64,000 nucleotides of DNA from an uncultured Enterorhabdus sp. (GCA_947649205.1 CANSQM010000008.1:30729-94728), one strand, 5' to 3'; shown: positions 36,448 to 47,180, counted from the first letter of the stretch. Notes: generated by a model from the sequence alone, not told the origin. A program made the numbers and translations.

Positions 36448-36640
36448 ATATGATTTCGAGGACTCAAAGCCGAATCCCCATGCAAGGAGGATTCGCCGCG
36501 CGGTTACTATTCGTCTCGATGTTGAGGCTATCGAGTACTTCAAAGAAGAAGCCGTTCGCACAGGCATTCCCTATCAGAACCTTATAAACCTCTATCTTGT
36601 GCAGTGCGCTGAAGAGAAGAAGACACTTGCATTTGCCTAG
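36437..36640 (+). CDS. brnA: BrnA-family antitoxin
   Basis: 67 residues from ATG 36437, preceded by GGAGG seven bases away. It has an acidic N-terminus, then a ribbon-helix-helix segment (RRAVTIRLDVEAIEYFKEEA) and a helix (IPYQNLINLYLVQCAEEKK). It is expected to neutralise BrnT and repress the operon as a dimer. The C-terminus is short for BrnA. It ends 25 bases before the convergent TraX-like gene. Confidence 0.85.
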   Translation: MRAEYDFEDSKPNPHARRIRRAVTIRLDVEAIEYFKEEAVRTGIPYQNLINLYLVQCAEEKKTLAFA

Positions 36641-36664
36641 CTGGAGCCTGCAAGGCCGCGCCCT

Positions 36665-37387
36665 CTAGACGAATTGTGCGATGAGCCAGAGGATGAGGAG
36701 GTGGGCGGGGTAGTAGGCGTAGAAGAACCACTTGAGGGATGGTCCGCGCTGGCCGTTGTAGGTGGTCATGAGGAAGGTGGCCAGAGCGAAGCCCAGGGTG
36801 TAGTAGCCCAGCGCGCCCCATTGGATGGCCGGGAGAAGCGCCCCGGCCGCTCCCGGGTTTGTGCCCAGCACGCTTATGAGCTGGGGAATGCCGAAGACCG
36901 CGCCGAAGGCGGCCATGACTTTCAGTACACCGCGTGGCTGTTCCCGCAAGCGATGGAAGAAAACGACCATGAGCGGCCCCGCAATGGCCCAGTCGCAAAA
37001 CCAGCTGGCAGCAACGCCGGCCACAAGCACCAGCCCATAGCCCACCCGGCTGCGCAGATGATCGCCGGCCCACAGCAGGCCGAGGCCGATGAGCAGCGTG
37101 AACAGCACGTTCAGCGATGGGCCCCACAGCAGAAACCAGGGCACCTCGGCGATGACGGCGAACAGTGCCAACCGAGTGGCGTAGCGTCTGATACTTGACG
37201 TGTGGCGATAGCCCTCGCACAGCAGAAACGCCATGATGGGAAAGGTGAGACCGCCCAGGGTAAAGAAGAACACCGTAGCCGCCGGCGCCATGACGTCGCC
37301 GAAGATATTCGCTACGTGATTGCAGGTCATACCTGCAATGGCGGCCATTTTCAGGGTGAAGGCCGAGGTTCCGCGCGATAGGGCCAC
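36665..37387 (-). CDS. TraX-like multi-pass membrane protein
   Basis: 240 residues from GTG 37387, where AAGGAG lies four to five bases upstream. The TraX family pattern is visible: LKMAAIAGMTCNHVANIF near the N-terminus, LGGLTFPIMAFLLCEGYRHT, YATRLALFAVIAEVPW, and the C-terminal WFFYAYYPAHLLILWLIA. About eight hydrophobic helices fill the chain. F-plasmid TraX acetylates pilin; chromosomal homologues in Gram-positives are of unknown substrate and probably membrane acyltransferases. It shares a bidirectional -10 with the CPBP gene. Confidence 0.85.
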   Translation of the reverse strand: MALSRGTSAFTLKMAAIAGMTCNHVANIFGDVMAPAATVFFFTLGGLTFPIMAFLLCEGYRHTSSIRRYATRLALFAVIAEVPWFLLWGPSLNVLFTLLIGLGLLWAGDHLRSRVGYGLVLVAGVAASWFCDWAIAGPLMVVFFHRLREQPRGVLKVMAAFGAVFGIPQLISVLGTNPGAAGALLPAIQWGALGYYTLGFALATFLMTTYNGQRGPSLKWFFYAYYPAHLLILWLIAQFV

Positions 37388-37422
37388 GGAGCTCCTTCCC
37401 AGGAAGGTGGATACTGCGGCAC

Positions 37423-37432
37423 CATTATAATG
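37423..37432. promoter_or_regulatory. Palindromic CATTATAATG serving as -10 in both directions
   Basis: Forward TATAAT (37426-37431) is eight bases before the ATG of the CPBP gene; reverse TATAAT (37429-37424) lies 37 bases before the GTG of the TraX-like gene. Confidence 0.55.
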
Positions 37433-37439
37433 AAGCCCT

Positions 37440-38165
37440 ATGAAATGCTTGCGACATAATGGGCGCTCCGCGATCGTCGTCCTCGTTCTCCTGGCCGGCG
37501 CGTGTGGCGGCTTGGCCTCGGCCGCCGCACAGGTGCAGCCGGAGCTGGCCGCTGGCCGCGATCTCGCTGCCGTCCTGTCATCCTTTTCTCCGGCCGGCTT
37601 CGGTGAAGCCGTGGTCGTGTCGCTTGAAGCGGCTGTGACTGAAGAGCTGCTGTTTCGCGGGCTGTTGCTGTGGGGTTTGGCTGCGGTGATCCGTTGGCTG
37701 GCCCGAAACAACGCGCCCTTGGTTAGCGCACCGGTCCGGTGCCGGGGCCCGCAAGGGGCCGCCTCGTTCGCGGTCGTGGCCAGCTCAGTGCTCTTCGGCA
37801 TTGCCCACCTGTTCCCTGCCCCCGGAACCCCCCTCCCCGCTCTCTCGCCAGCCGTCGCGATCCAGGCGATGCTCAAGGTCGTCGAGGGCACGGCCTTCGG
37901 CTTCCTCATGGGCTCCCTGGTCGTGAGCAGCCGTTGGTTCACCGCTCGCGACGGCGCGGTACTGCGCTCGCTGGGATTCCCCATATTGCTGCACGCCGCT
38001 TTCGATCTGCTGTACTTCGCTCCCAGCTTGAGCCTTGGCTTCCCTCTGCCCGATACCTATCTGACGGGGAACGCCCTGGACGAGTTGGGCATGGCGGCGA
38101 GCACGTTGCTGTTGATTCTTGCGGTATTCGTGGCCGCGCGGTCGAAGAAAGCCCGCTCATGCTAG
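37440..38165 (+). CDS. CPBP-family intramembrane protease
   Basis: 241 residues. The family signature is present: EAAVTEELLFRG (Glu-Glu and Arg), SSVLFGIAHLF (His) and ILLHAAFDLLYF (His, Asp). These residues coordinate metal within the membrane in the Rce1/Abi family. An N-terminal signal-like helix and about five to six further helices are visible. Substrate is unknown; relatives act in bacteriocin immunity or protein maturation. With a perfect -10 eight bases upstream and no ribosome-binding site, the message is probably leaderless. The J-domain gene starts ten bases after its stop. Confidence 0.85.
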   Translation: MKCLRHNGRSAIVVLVLLAGACGGLASAAAQVQPELAAGRDLAAVLSSFSPAGFGEAVVVSLEAAVTEELLFRGLLLWGLAAVIRWLARNNAPLVSAPVRCRGPQGAASFAVVASSVLFGIAHLFPAPGTPLPALSPAVAIQAMLKVVEGTAFGFLMGSLVVSSRWFTARDGAVLRSLGFPILLHAAFDLLYFAPSLSLGFPLPDTYLTGNALDELGMAASTLLLILAVFVAARSKKARSC

Positions 38166-38175
38166 GATGGCCCGC

Positions 38176-38790
38176 ATGAACAGAAACGAAGCCCTTCACA
38201 TACTCGGCCTGGAAGACGATGCCTCGGCCGACGACATCAAGGTTGCCTACCGCGAAACGGTGCAGATCCTGCATCCCGATAAGTTCGCCGGCAACGAGAA
38301 GCTCCAGAGCCGCGCCACCGAGCAGTTCAAGCGGCTCCAGGAAGCCTATGAGCTGCTGACCTCGTCGAGCGGCAGCCGCCGCGGCCGCGGTTCCTCTGCA
38401 AGCAGCAGCGCTTCTCACCCGTCCGGCGCCGCTCGTTCGTGGACCGAGACCGAGGGCGACGTGGAAGTGGAGTACCTCACCGAGGCCGAGATCAAGGCGC
38501 GCCTGGCCGGCATCGCTGCGGCCCGGGCCCAGCTCGTGGCCCAGCGCGACACGGTTACCGACGAGCGCCGCAACGGCCTGGCCATGGCCGGCATCGGCGC
38601 CGTGGCCGCGTTCTTCACCATCCGCCGTCCCTTCGGTATCTTCGGGTTCATCGCCGCCATGGCGGTGCCTGCGGCTATTTGGGGGGTCGTACAGGCCATC
38701 AGCGCCCAGCGCAACCTGAACACCCTGAACGAGCACCTTGCGAAGCTGACCGAAGAGCGCCGGGAGTACGAGGCTCTGCTGGATGAGTAA
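38176..38790 (+). CDS. Membrane-associated J-domain protein
   Basis: 204 residues from ATG 38176 (MNRNEALHILGL); an ATG nine bases upstream is also in frame but lacks a spaced ribosome-binding sequence. Residues 1-65 form a J domain with the HPD motif (QILHPDKF) that activates Hsp70 ATPase. A Ser/Arg/Gly linker, a charged helix (YLTEAEIKARLAGIAAARAQ), two short hydrophobic segments and a terminal coiled coil follow. It is likely a DnaK co-chaperone tethered to the membrane. It follows the CPBP gene closely. Confidence 0.8.
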   Translation: MNRNEALHILGLEDDASADDIKVAYRETVQILHPDKFAGNEKLQSRATEQFKRLQEAYELLTSSSGSRRGRGSSASSSASHPSGAARSWTETEGDVEVEYLTEAEIKARLAGIAAARAQLVAQRDTVTDERRNGLAMAGIGAVAAFFTIRRPFGIFGFIAAMAVPAAIWGVVQAISAQRNLNTLNEHLAKLTEERREYEALLDE

Positions 38791-38859
38791 ATGCCACCGC
38801 GGCGAGTGGCTTCCCTGCACCGTCCGCGCCGATCATCGTTAATACCCGCTGCAAAGCGC

Positions 38860-38865
38860 TATAAT
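38860..38865 (+). promoter_or_regulatory. -10 box of typA
   Basis: TATAAT 34 bases before the typA start; the -35 is weak. Confidence 0.5.
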
Positions 38866-38899
38866 TTCTAGGCCCCAAACCGAATAAGAAAGAAGATTC

Positions 38900-40711
<1,812 letters not shown>

Positions 40712-40752
40712 CGCCCCTGTTTCGCGCCTCGCTCCGTTGCGCTTCCTTATCC

Positions 40753-40797
40753 AAACCCCGCGTCAATTCATCAGCGTTGACGTGGGGTTTGTCTTTT
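40753..40797 (+). terminator. Intrinsic terminator of typA
   Basis: AAACCCCGCGTCAA / TTGACGTGGGGTTT stem (40753-40766, 40777-40790; one G-T pair) followed by GTCTTTT. Confidence 0.85.
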
Positions 40798-40958
40798 CTG
40801 TAATTGACGAACCGTGAATCAAAAGTGGGCAAATTGTGCGGCGGTTGTTACCGTGCGCATCCCCATGGGAAAATGCCTTGTGAAATCATCTGGGACTGTC
40901 TCAAAACGCACCCGCGAAACGAATTCGGCGGCCCAGTCACCTATGAGGGAAGGTATGT

Positions 40959-42302
40959 ATGAAGAAGCTGACCTTTGCGAAATCGCTTGCCACCATGGGC
41001 CTTGCGGCCGTGTGCGCCGTGGGCGTTGTGGGCTGCGCTGAGAACTCTTCCGGCGACGCGCCCGTGTACACTGGTGGTGTGGCCGCAACCGTCAACGGCG
41101 TGGAAATCCAGGAGGACATGGTCACCCAGGCTATCCAGGATATTCGCGCCCAGATGAGCCTGACCGATGAGCAGGCGTGGGGCGAATGGCTGGCTGAGAA
41201 CGACTACACGCCGGAGACCGTCCGCGAGGAGATCATCAACGGCTACGTCGACCAGGAACTCGTGAAACAGGGGAGCGAATCCCTGGGCGTGACCGCGAAT
41301 CCCGATGAGGTGAACGAGTATGTCGACGCCATGAAGGGCCACTACGATTCCGACGAGGCGTGGGGCGAGGCTCTGTCCGCCGTGGGCCTGACCGAGGACG
41401 AGTACCGTGAGAACATCGAGCTGTCGCTCGTGTCCCAGCAGCTGAAGACCAAGGTGGCCGAAGAGGCCGCCGAGGCCACCGATGAGGATGCCCTGGCCCT
41501 GGCCAACGAGCAGAACTACCTGTCTTCCTTCGACGGCGCGAAGAAGTCGTCCCACATTCTGTTCGATTCCAGCGATGAGGCCACGGCCCAGCAGGTGCTC
41601 GAGAAGATCAACGCCGGCGAGCTGGACTTCGCCACGGCGGCCGAGTCCTACTCCAAGGACACCGCCTCGGCGGCTGACGGCGGCAACGTGGGCTGGAACA
41701 ATCTGAGCAACTTCGTGACCGAGTACAGCGACACCCTGGCCACGCTGAACGTGGGCGACGTGAGCGGCCTGGTGCCGAGCACCTATGGCATCCACATCAT
41801 CACCTGCACCGAGCAGTTCGAGGCTCCGGAAACGCTGGATAGCCTCGACCAACTGCCGACGGAGTTCCAGGATGCCCTGCGCAATGCCGTGAAGACTTCC
41901 AACGAGTCTCAGGCTTACTACACCTGGCTCGAGGGCCAGCGCGAGTCGGCCGACATCGTCATTAACGATATGCCCGAGGGCCTGCCCTACTACGTCGATA
42001 TGGCGAACTTCCCGAAGGACGGGGCCGAGGACACGGGCGTGACCGCCGTTGACGGCGAGGGCAACCCCGTGACCATCGAGCCCGAGGTCGTTGACGGCGA
42101 GCAGCCGACTGATGGCGACGCTACCCCCGACGCGGGCGAGCAGCCGGCCGAGGGCGCTGACAGCGGCAGTGCCGGCGATCAGCCGACTGCCGGCGGTGAC
42201 GCGGATGCTCAGGCTCCTGCTGAGGGAGACCAGCCCGCCCAGGGAGATGACGCCGGCCAGCCCGCTGAGGGTCAGCAACCTGCCGAAGGCGCTGCGGAGT
42301 AA
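40959..42302 (+). CDS. PrsA-like peptidyl-prolyl isomerase lipoprotein
   Basis: 447 residues. A lipoprotein signal ends in the lipobox VVGC (Cys26). A SurA/PrsA-type N-terminal chaperone region (VAATVNGVEIQEDMVTQAIQ, YVDQELVKQ) is followed by a parvulin domain (KKSSHILFDSSDEATAQQVL, STYGIHIITCTEQF). The last 90 residues are a disordered Gln/Pro/Ala/Glu/Gly tail (repeats of EGxQPAE type). It is predicted to fold secreted proteins on the outer face of the membrane and could serve the abundant surface proteins encoded nearby. Parvulin catalytic residues were not checked individually. Confidence 0.88.
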   Translation: MKKLTFAKSLATMGLAAVCAVGVVGCAENSSGDAPVYTGGVAATVNGVEIQEDMVTQAIQDIRAQMSLTDEQAWGEWLAENDYTPETVREEIINGYVDQELVKQGSESLGVTANPDEVNEYVDAMKGHYDSDEAWGEALSAVGLTEDEYRENIELSLVSQQLKTKVAEEAAEATDEDALALANEQNYLSSFDGAKKSSHILFDSSDEATAQQVLEKINAGELDFATAAESYSKDTASAADGGNVGWNNLSNFVTEYSDTLATLNVGDVSGLVPSTYGIHIITCTEQFEAPETLDSLDQLPTEFQDALRNAVKTSNESQAYYTWLEGQRESADIVINDMPEGLPYYVDMANFPKDGAEDTGVTAVDGEGNPVTIEPEVVDGEQPTDGDATPDAGEQPAEGADSGSAGDQPTAGGDADAQAPAEGDQPAQGDDAGQPAEGQQPAEGAAE

Positions 42303-42359
42303 CGGAGTTCTCTCTGCGGCGAACTGCGCCATCGCATCGGGTTATTGCCTGGAAGGAAA

Positions 42360-42391
42360 GCGCCTGCTAGCTTCGGCCGCAGGCGCTTTTT
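42360..42391 (+). terminator. Intrinsic terminator of the PrsA-like gene
   Basis: GCGCCTGC / GCAGGCGC stem followed by TTTTT. Confidence 0.9.
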
Positions 42392-42414
42392 CGTGGACTT
42401 CTGCAAAAAACTTC

Positions 42415-42443
42415 TTGTTTGGGGCTGTGCCGTGCGCTATACT
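42415..42443 (+). promoter_or_regulatory. Promoter of tRNA-Ser pair
   Basis: TTGTTT and TATACT with 17-base spacing, about 36 bases before the first tRNA-Ser. Confidence 0.55.
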
Positions 42444-42479
42444 TCTTAAACGCTTCGCCTTTGCGAGGCAAGGCTACGT

Positions 42480-42571
42480 GGAGAGGTGTCCGAGCTGGCC
42501 GAAGGAGCACGATTGGAAATCGTGTATGCGCCAAAAGCGTATCCGGGGTTCAAATCCCCGCCTCTCCGCCA
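42480..42571 (+). tRNA. tRNA-Ser (GGA)
   Basis: 92 bases with encoded CCA and long variable arm. Acceptor GGAGAGG/CCTCTCC, anticodon stem CACGA/TCGTG around TTGGAAA, T-arm GGGG TTCAAAT CCCC. Confidence 0.95.
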
Positions 42572-42659
42572 GAGTTAATTCGCGAGCCGTTAAGGCTCGC
42601 TTCTATATACGCCCCTATGCGGCGTTTGCTACGGCACCGAAGCGGTGCCTCGCCCCTGC

Positions 42660-42752
42660 GGAGGGGTGGCAGAGTGGTTGAATGCGGCGGTCTCGAAAAC
42701 CGTTTCACCGGTAACCCCGGTGACGAGGGTTCGAATCCCTCCTCCTCCGCCA
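42660..42752 (+). tRNA. tRNA-Ser (CGA)
   Basis: 93 bases with encoded CCA and long variable arm. Acceptor GGAGGGG/CTCCTCC, anticodon arm GCGGT CTCGAAA ACCGT, T-arm GAGGG TTCGAAT CCCTC. A TCTTTTTT tract follows and probably ends transcription. Confidence 0.95.
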
Positions 42753-42970
42753 TCTTTTTTGTTTCAAGTAAGGTTGTCCCTCATTGGGAAAAGTGCCGCT
42801 ATTACGTAGGGATTCGAACCCTGCGAGGGGATAACCGCTCGCTGACATTGCCCGACAAGTGAATAACCATTCGCGCATTTTGCCGTCAAGGTGGGCGAAT
42901 TGGTCATGTTCTTGAAACGAGTGCCTCTTTACAATAGAGAAAAACCGCACGTTCGTCGAAGGATTTCCCC

Positions 42971-43762
42971 ATGGCTGTCGTTGATGCCCATTCCCATATC
43001 TACCCTGCGAAGATTGCCGCGAGGGCCTCGGCGGCGGTGGGCGATTTCTATCGCGTGACCATGGCCGCGCCCGATGCCTCGGCAGAGGCGCTGCTGGCGG
43101 CCGACGCGGAGACGCCCATCACCCACCACATCGTGCACTCGGTGGCCACGTCCCCCGAGCAAGTGGAGACCATCAACAACTTCATCGCCGACCAGTGCTT
43201 CCTGCACCCTGAGTTCATCGGCTTCGCCACCATGCACCAGGACTACGTGGACGTGGAAGGCGAGATCGATCGCGCTATCCAGCTGGGCCTGAAGGGCGTG
43301 AAAATTCACCCCGATACCCAGATGGTGAATATGGACGACCCGCGTCTCATGCACCTGTATGAGGTGATCGAGGGGCGCCTGCCCATCGTCATTCATACGG
43401 GGGACTACCGCTACGACTATTCGCATCCGCGGCGCCTGAAGCGCATTCTGCGCACGTTCCCGCGCCTGAAGGTGGATGCGGCCCATTTCGGCGGCTGGTC
43501 CATCTTCGACTATGCCCTGGAGTACTTGGAAAACGAGAACTGCTTCGTGGACACGTCGAGCGCCCTGGAGTTCCTCGGGCCCCGTCGTACCGTGGAACTG
43601 GTGCGCGCCTACGGCCCCGACCGCGTGATGTTCGGCAGCGACTTCCCCATGTGGAGCCCTGCCACCGAGTACCGTATGCTGGAGGCCATGCCCTTCACCC
43701 CCGAGGAGTTCGAGGCTATCACCTGGAAGAGCGCCATGCGTTTTATCGGGGAGGAGTCTTAG
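42971..43762 (+). CDS. Amidohydrolase_2 family metal-dependent hydrolase
   Basis: 263 residues from ATG 42971, after AAGGAT. It is a TIM-barrel hydrolase/decarboxylase of the ACMSD-like amidohydrolase group: VVDAHSHIYP (HxH metal pair), GVKIHPDTQ, IVIHTGDYRY, VDAAHFGGWS, and RVMFGSDFPMWSP with the active-site Asp. The substrate cannot be read from sequence. A TACAAT at 42930-42935 is the likely -10. It stands alone and ends at a shared terminator. Confidence 0.88.
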   Translation: MAVVDAHSHIYPAKIAARASAAVGDFYRVTMAAPDASAEALLAADAETPITHHIVHSVATSPEQVETINNFIADQCFLHPEFIGFATMHQDYVDVEGEIDRAIQLGLKGVKIHPDTQMVNMDDPRLMHLYEVIEGRLPIVIHTGDYRYDYSHPRRLKRILRTFPRLKVDAAHFGGWSIFDYALEYLENENCFVDTSSALEFLGPRRTVELVRAYGPDRVMFGSDFPMWSPATEYRMLEAMPFTPEEFEAITWKSAMRFIGEES

Positions 43763-43839
43763 AATCCCGATAGTCCTCGAGGGGAGCTACCCCGGCGGCT
43801 TACGCTTTTCGATAGTGGAGCCAGTCAGCGGAAAAGGGA

Positions 43840-43873
43840 GAACCCCGGCACTTTGCCCAGGCCGGGGTTCTTT
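43840..43873. terminator. Terminator between convergent amidohydrolase and flavin reductase genes
   Basis: GAACCCCGGC / GCCGGGGTTC stem (43840-43849, 43861-43870) followed by TTTACTGTTT on the plus strand. Confidence 0.85.
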
Positions 43874-43946
43874 ACTGTTTGGGCCAGAGGGATCGATTGG
43901 CGCGCGGGAAATTCTGAGGGCCCCGCGCACGCCAAAATGACGCCGT

Positions 43947-45653
43947 TTAGGCCTGCTCGGCGAGATACTTGCCTGTCAGGTACCCATAGGTGAGAGCGGC
44001 GGCGTGGCTGGCCCCAGACAAGGTGAAGGGGTAGTCTTCCACAAAACGGCCGCCTTGCACGTTGCCGACGGCAAACAGACCGGGGATGGGGTTCGAGTCA
44101 TCGTCCAGCACGCGAGCGTTATCGTCGGTTACAAGGCCGCCCATGGTTACGAGCAAGCGCATGCAGCTTACGTCTTCCACTGAAGTGTGCTTGAGCATAT
44201 CGTAGGTGATCGCGTAGAAGGGAGGATCGACCACGGGGAACATCTTCTCTGCTGCCTTGCCGAAATCCTCATCGACTCCTTTTTCGCACAGCTCGTTGTA
44301 GCGCGCGACTGCTGCGGTTAAATTCTGGGTGGCATCTGCGCTGAGTTCCAGCTGAGAGGCGAGCTCTTCGAGTGAATCGGCTTGGGCCGAAAAGCCCTCT
44401 CCGTCGCCGTAGCTGCGGATGTTCTGCATGACCATCTCAAGCATCGGGTATTGCTCGGGCCAGTGGCTGTCTATGATTTGGAAAACCTTGCTGCCTGGTT
44501 GGTTCTGCATGACCTTGGCGATATTGGTCATGCTGAGATCCTCGTTGGTGAAGCGCTCGCCATGCTCGTTGACTTGCAGGAAGAACTCCTGGCCGAACTG
44601 AAGGATGTGGGCCATTACCGCATGGGGCCCCACGTCCAGGTGGCCGCCGACGTCCATGCCCATCTGTTGGCCGTCGCCGGTATCGGCGGGGTTGCCGTCG
44701 TGATCCGTCACCTCGTATGAGAACAGGAATTTGTCCTGGTTCTTCAGAATCCACGGAGCATACTGCCCCAGCATTTTCTCGTTGTGGGAATAGCCGCCCG
44801 TGGCGAGCACCACGCCCTTGGAGACACGATAGCGCGTGTAGCCCTCTTCCTCGTCATTGCGGCAGATCACAGCAGTTACCTGCCCGTCGGTCGTTTCGAG
44901 TTTCACAGCTGGAGAGTAGAACTGCACTTGCGCGTTGCCCGTGGCCAAAGCCGCATCCACATTAGCCTGCAAAACGGGCGTATGGGTCTCGCCGCCGCCG
45001 CTGATGCAGCAGCATCCGGCGAAGAGGCGCTCGTGGTCGATTCCGAAACGGTAGATGCCGCTCGTAAGCGTGTCGGCGCAGACGAACAACTGGTTGGGAT
45101 CCTCGGGAAGCTCGTCTTCCATGCCGATCCACAGGAGTCCGTCGTATGCGGAGGTGTACCACTCGAAAGCTTCCCCGCAGTTCTTGAGCCACTTCGTGGT
45201 TATGCGGTAGTCCGCGCGATGCGACATTTGCGTCATGAGCTCGTTGGCCACCTCGGTAGGGCTGATGTCCTCGATTCCGACGGCGCGCGTCTTCTCGGTG
45301 CCGAATGCAGCGAACATGTTGGAGCGGGCGCTGGGCTTGCTGCCCTTCTCCACGCCAACCACGTTGAGCCCTCCTTCAGCGGCGGAGCGCAGGGCTCCCA
45401 CACCCGCTACGCCAAGGCCAACGACGCATACATCGCAATCGACGGTCTCGATGATTTTGTCCTCGGGGATGTTGGTTTCCACCAGAGTGCCGGTGTCAGC
45501 GAGGGCGGCACTCTCGTTGCCGGGAGTTTCCGATGTCTGCTTCGGAGAGCAGCCAACAAGGCCGGTGCCGGCCGCGGAAACGCCCGCCAGGCCCAGGGCC
45601 GTTAGAAACCCGCGCCGGGTCATTGCCCCCGCGCCCTTTTCCTCCATTGCCAT
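43947..45653 (-). CDS. Tat-exported FAD-dependent fumarate reductase-like oxidoreductase
   Basis: 568 residues from ATG 45653; GGAGG lies five to six bases upstream. The N-terminus carries a twin-arginine signal (MTRRGFLTALGLAG) followed by a lipobox-like GLVGC, suggesting a Tat-exported lipoprotein. The FAD Rossmann motif is VCVVGLGVAGVGALRSAAEG. Later sequence follows the flavocytochrome c/fumarate reductase flavoprotein family (GVVLATGGYSHNEKML, MGGLVTDDNARVLD, LFAVGNVQGGRFVEDYPF). It has no haem-binding CXXCH region. Eggerthellaceae have many such reductases with different organic acceptors; the acceptor is unknown here. Probably controlled by the adjacent LuxR-type regulator. Confidence 0.88.
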   Translation of the reverse strand: MAMEEKGAGAMTRRGFLTALGLAGVSAAGTGLVGCSPKQTSETPGNESAALADTGTLVETNIPEDKIIETVDCDVCVVGLGVAGVGALRSAAEGGLNVVGVEKGSKPSARSNMFAAFGTEKTRAVGIEDISPTEVANELMTQMSHRADYRITTKWLKNCGEAFEWYTSAYDGLLWIGMEDELPEDPNQLFVCADTLTSGIYRFGIDHERLFAGCCCISGGGETHTPVLQANVDAALATGNAQVQFYSPAVKLETTDGQVTAVICRNDEEEGYTRYRVSKGVVLATGGYSHNEKMLGQYAPWILKNQDKFLFSYEVTDHDGNPADTGDGQQMGMDVGGHLDVGPHAVMAHILQFGQEFFLQVNEHGERFTNEDLSMTNIAKVMQNQPGSKVFQIIDSHWPEQYPMLEMVMQNIRSYGDGEGFSAQADSLEELASQLELSADATQNLTAAVARYNELCEKGVDEDFGKAAEKMFPVVDPPFYAITYDMLKHTSVEDVSCMRLLVTMGGLVTDDNARVLDDDSNPIPGLFAVGNVQGGRFVEDYPFTLSGASHAAALTYGYLTGKYLAEQA

Positions 45654-45726
45654 AATTTCCTCCTCTTTCATTGTACGGCAAGATAGTGCCCATATCACCG
45701 CATTTTCGGAGGCGGCGAAACGGGAG

Positions 45727-45772
45727 AAACGTATGAAATAGGGGAAAACTCTTCTCCTACGAAACGTACGAA
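45727..45772. promoter_or_regulatory. Direct repeats AAACGTAYGAA upstream of the flavin reductase gene
   Basis: AAACGTATGAA (45727-45737) and AAACGTACGAA (45762-45772) are 35 bases apart, start to start. A minus-strand TACAAT (45676-45671) is the candidate -10. The core CGTATGA also occurs in the inverted repeat at the regulator promoter (47181-47219), so these are candidate binding sites for that LuxR-type protein. Confidence 0.45.
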
Positions 45773-45794
45773 TACCTTTTGAACAGGGAGAACT

Positions 45795-47159
45795 CTAACT
45801 CTCTCGAACAGCTTCAACGAGAGAGATAAGCTCCTGGCGTGAATGGACATCGCACTTAGTGTAGATATGCTGCAGGTGAGATTTCACGGTGCTCTCGCTG
45901 ATCACTAGTTTCTCGGCGATATAGGGAGCGCTGCGCCCTATAATGTACAAGCTGAACACGTCGCGCTCGCGGGCAGTCAAGCCCATACTCTCGCAGAACG
46001 TCTCGAGGGACTGGCTTGCCAGCGACAGGGATCCTCCCTCGCTGCCAGAGGACAGCAGCAACGACATATTCCGATCTTCTAAAATCCAAATTGACGCTAC
46101 AACGAGCAACAGGGCCATGAAGAGCACGGTAGCGCGGCCGGCTATATCGAATCCGAGAAAAGCGGAGACCATGATAGGGAGGGCCCCCAAAGCCCCTACG
46201 CACCATGCGGTGGCTAAAATCCTTACGCGGGTGTCAGGGTAGAGGCGCCCCAACAGCAGTCCCACATAGAGGGCACCGCACTCGAGAAGGGCGTAGGCAA
46301 TGCCGGCCAGTACATAGGCAAAATAGATCAGAGATGAGGAGAACAACACGAGAATAAGGGCAATGAGCGAGAGGGTTGCAACCACTTTCGTCCACGCCGA
46401 CAGATTGAAGTCCCGGCCGTGGTTGAACAGCCAGAGCACGAGCGCAAGCGATATGATGGCGATGATGACGGGGAACATCTCGCCTTCCACCTGCTGCAGG
46501 AAAACCGAATATTGCAGCATCCCCACCACGAGACCAATGACGAAGAAACTGCAGAGAATTTTAGCCAACGATGGAGGATCGATGCTAAAGGCGCACTCGG
46601 GTTCCGAATTGGGAAGAGTGCCCTGTTGAAGGAGGTAAAAAGCCGCCGCCGATGATGCTACGCATACGCCGGCCAGGGCGAGGCGCCACGATGCCGGCAG
46701 GAGGGAAGGGAGAAGGGCTGCTGCGGATACGAGCACCTCGACTTCTATCATCAACTCGACGATTCCGATATCACGGTGCGCGCAAACAGTCGCCAACCAG
46801 CAGAACAGCAAGATAGTGCCGCCGGCAGACATGAGAATGAGACCGAGGGGAGAGAAGGTGCCGCTGATGCCCTGGGTTGCCAATCCCACCAGGCAGCAGG
46901 CCGCACTTGCCACGGCGCAGGGGACTTGCATGAGCGTTCGGGCCAGTCTGTTGCCCACGATAAATGCTGCACAGGAGATAAGCGAGGTCGCGGCCACATC
47001 TACGATAGTTGCCGGCACACGGCCCTGCCCTACCGAGAGAAAGCATGCGATCTCGTAAGGAGCCTCAAGCGACTGGGCCGTCAAAAGAGCAGAGATGCCC
47101 ATCATGGCCAGCAGCAGATCTTTTCCGAGCCACCGCCCGTGATTGCGCTGCAACGGCAT
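45795..47159 (-). CDS. Membrane-embedded LuxR-type transcriptional regulator
   Basis: 454 residues from ATG 47159, preceded by GAAGGG. About 12 hydrophobic helices occupy residues 15-375. The C-terminal 65 residues are a LuxR/GerE helix-turn-helix (LTARERDVFSLYIIGRSAPY then IAEKLVISESTVKSHLQHIY). This architecture, a transporter-like sensor fused to a DNA-binding domain, is characteristic of Eggerthellaceae and is typically encoded next to a flavin-dependent reductase, as here. It is inferred to sense an extracellular or membrane ligand and activate the reductase gene 141 bases downstream. The promoter contains an inverted repeat suited to autoregulation. Confidence 0.87.
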   Translation of the reverse strand: MPLQRNHGRWLGKDLLLAMMGISALLTAQSLEAPYEIACFLSVGQGRVPATIVDVAATSLISCAAFIVGNRLARTLMQVPCAVASAACCLVGLATQGISGTFSPLGLILMSAGGTILLFCWLATVCAHRDIGIVELMIEVEVLVSAAALLPSLLPASWRLALAGVCVASSAAAFYLLQQGTLPNSEPECAFSIDPPSLAKILCSFFVIGLVVGMLQYSVFLQQVEGEMFPVIIAIISLALVLWLFNHGRDFNLSAWTKVVATLSLIALILVLFSSSLIYFAYVLAGIAYALLECGALYVGLLLGRLYPDTRVRILATAWCVGALGALPIMVSAFLGFDIAGRATVLFMALLLVVASIWILEDRNMSLLLSSGSEGGSLSLASQSLETFCESMGLTARERDVFSLYIIGRSAPYIAEKLVISESTVKSHLQHIYTKCDVHSRQELISLVEAVRES

Positions 47160-47180
47160 GTCCCTTCTCGTTGTGGCCCT

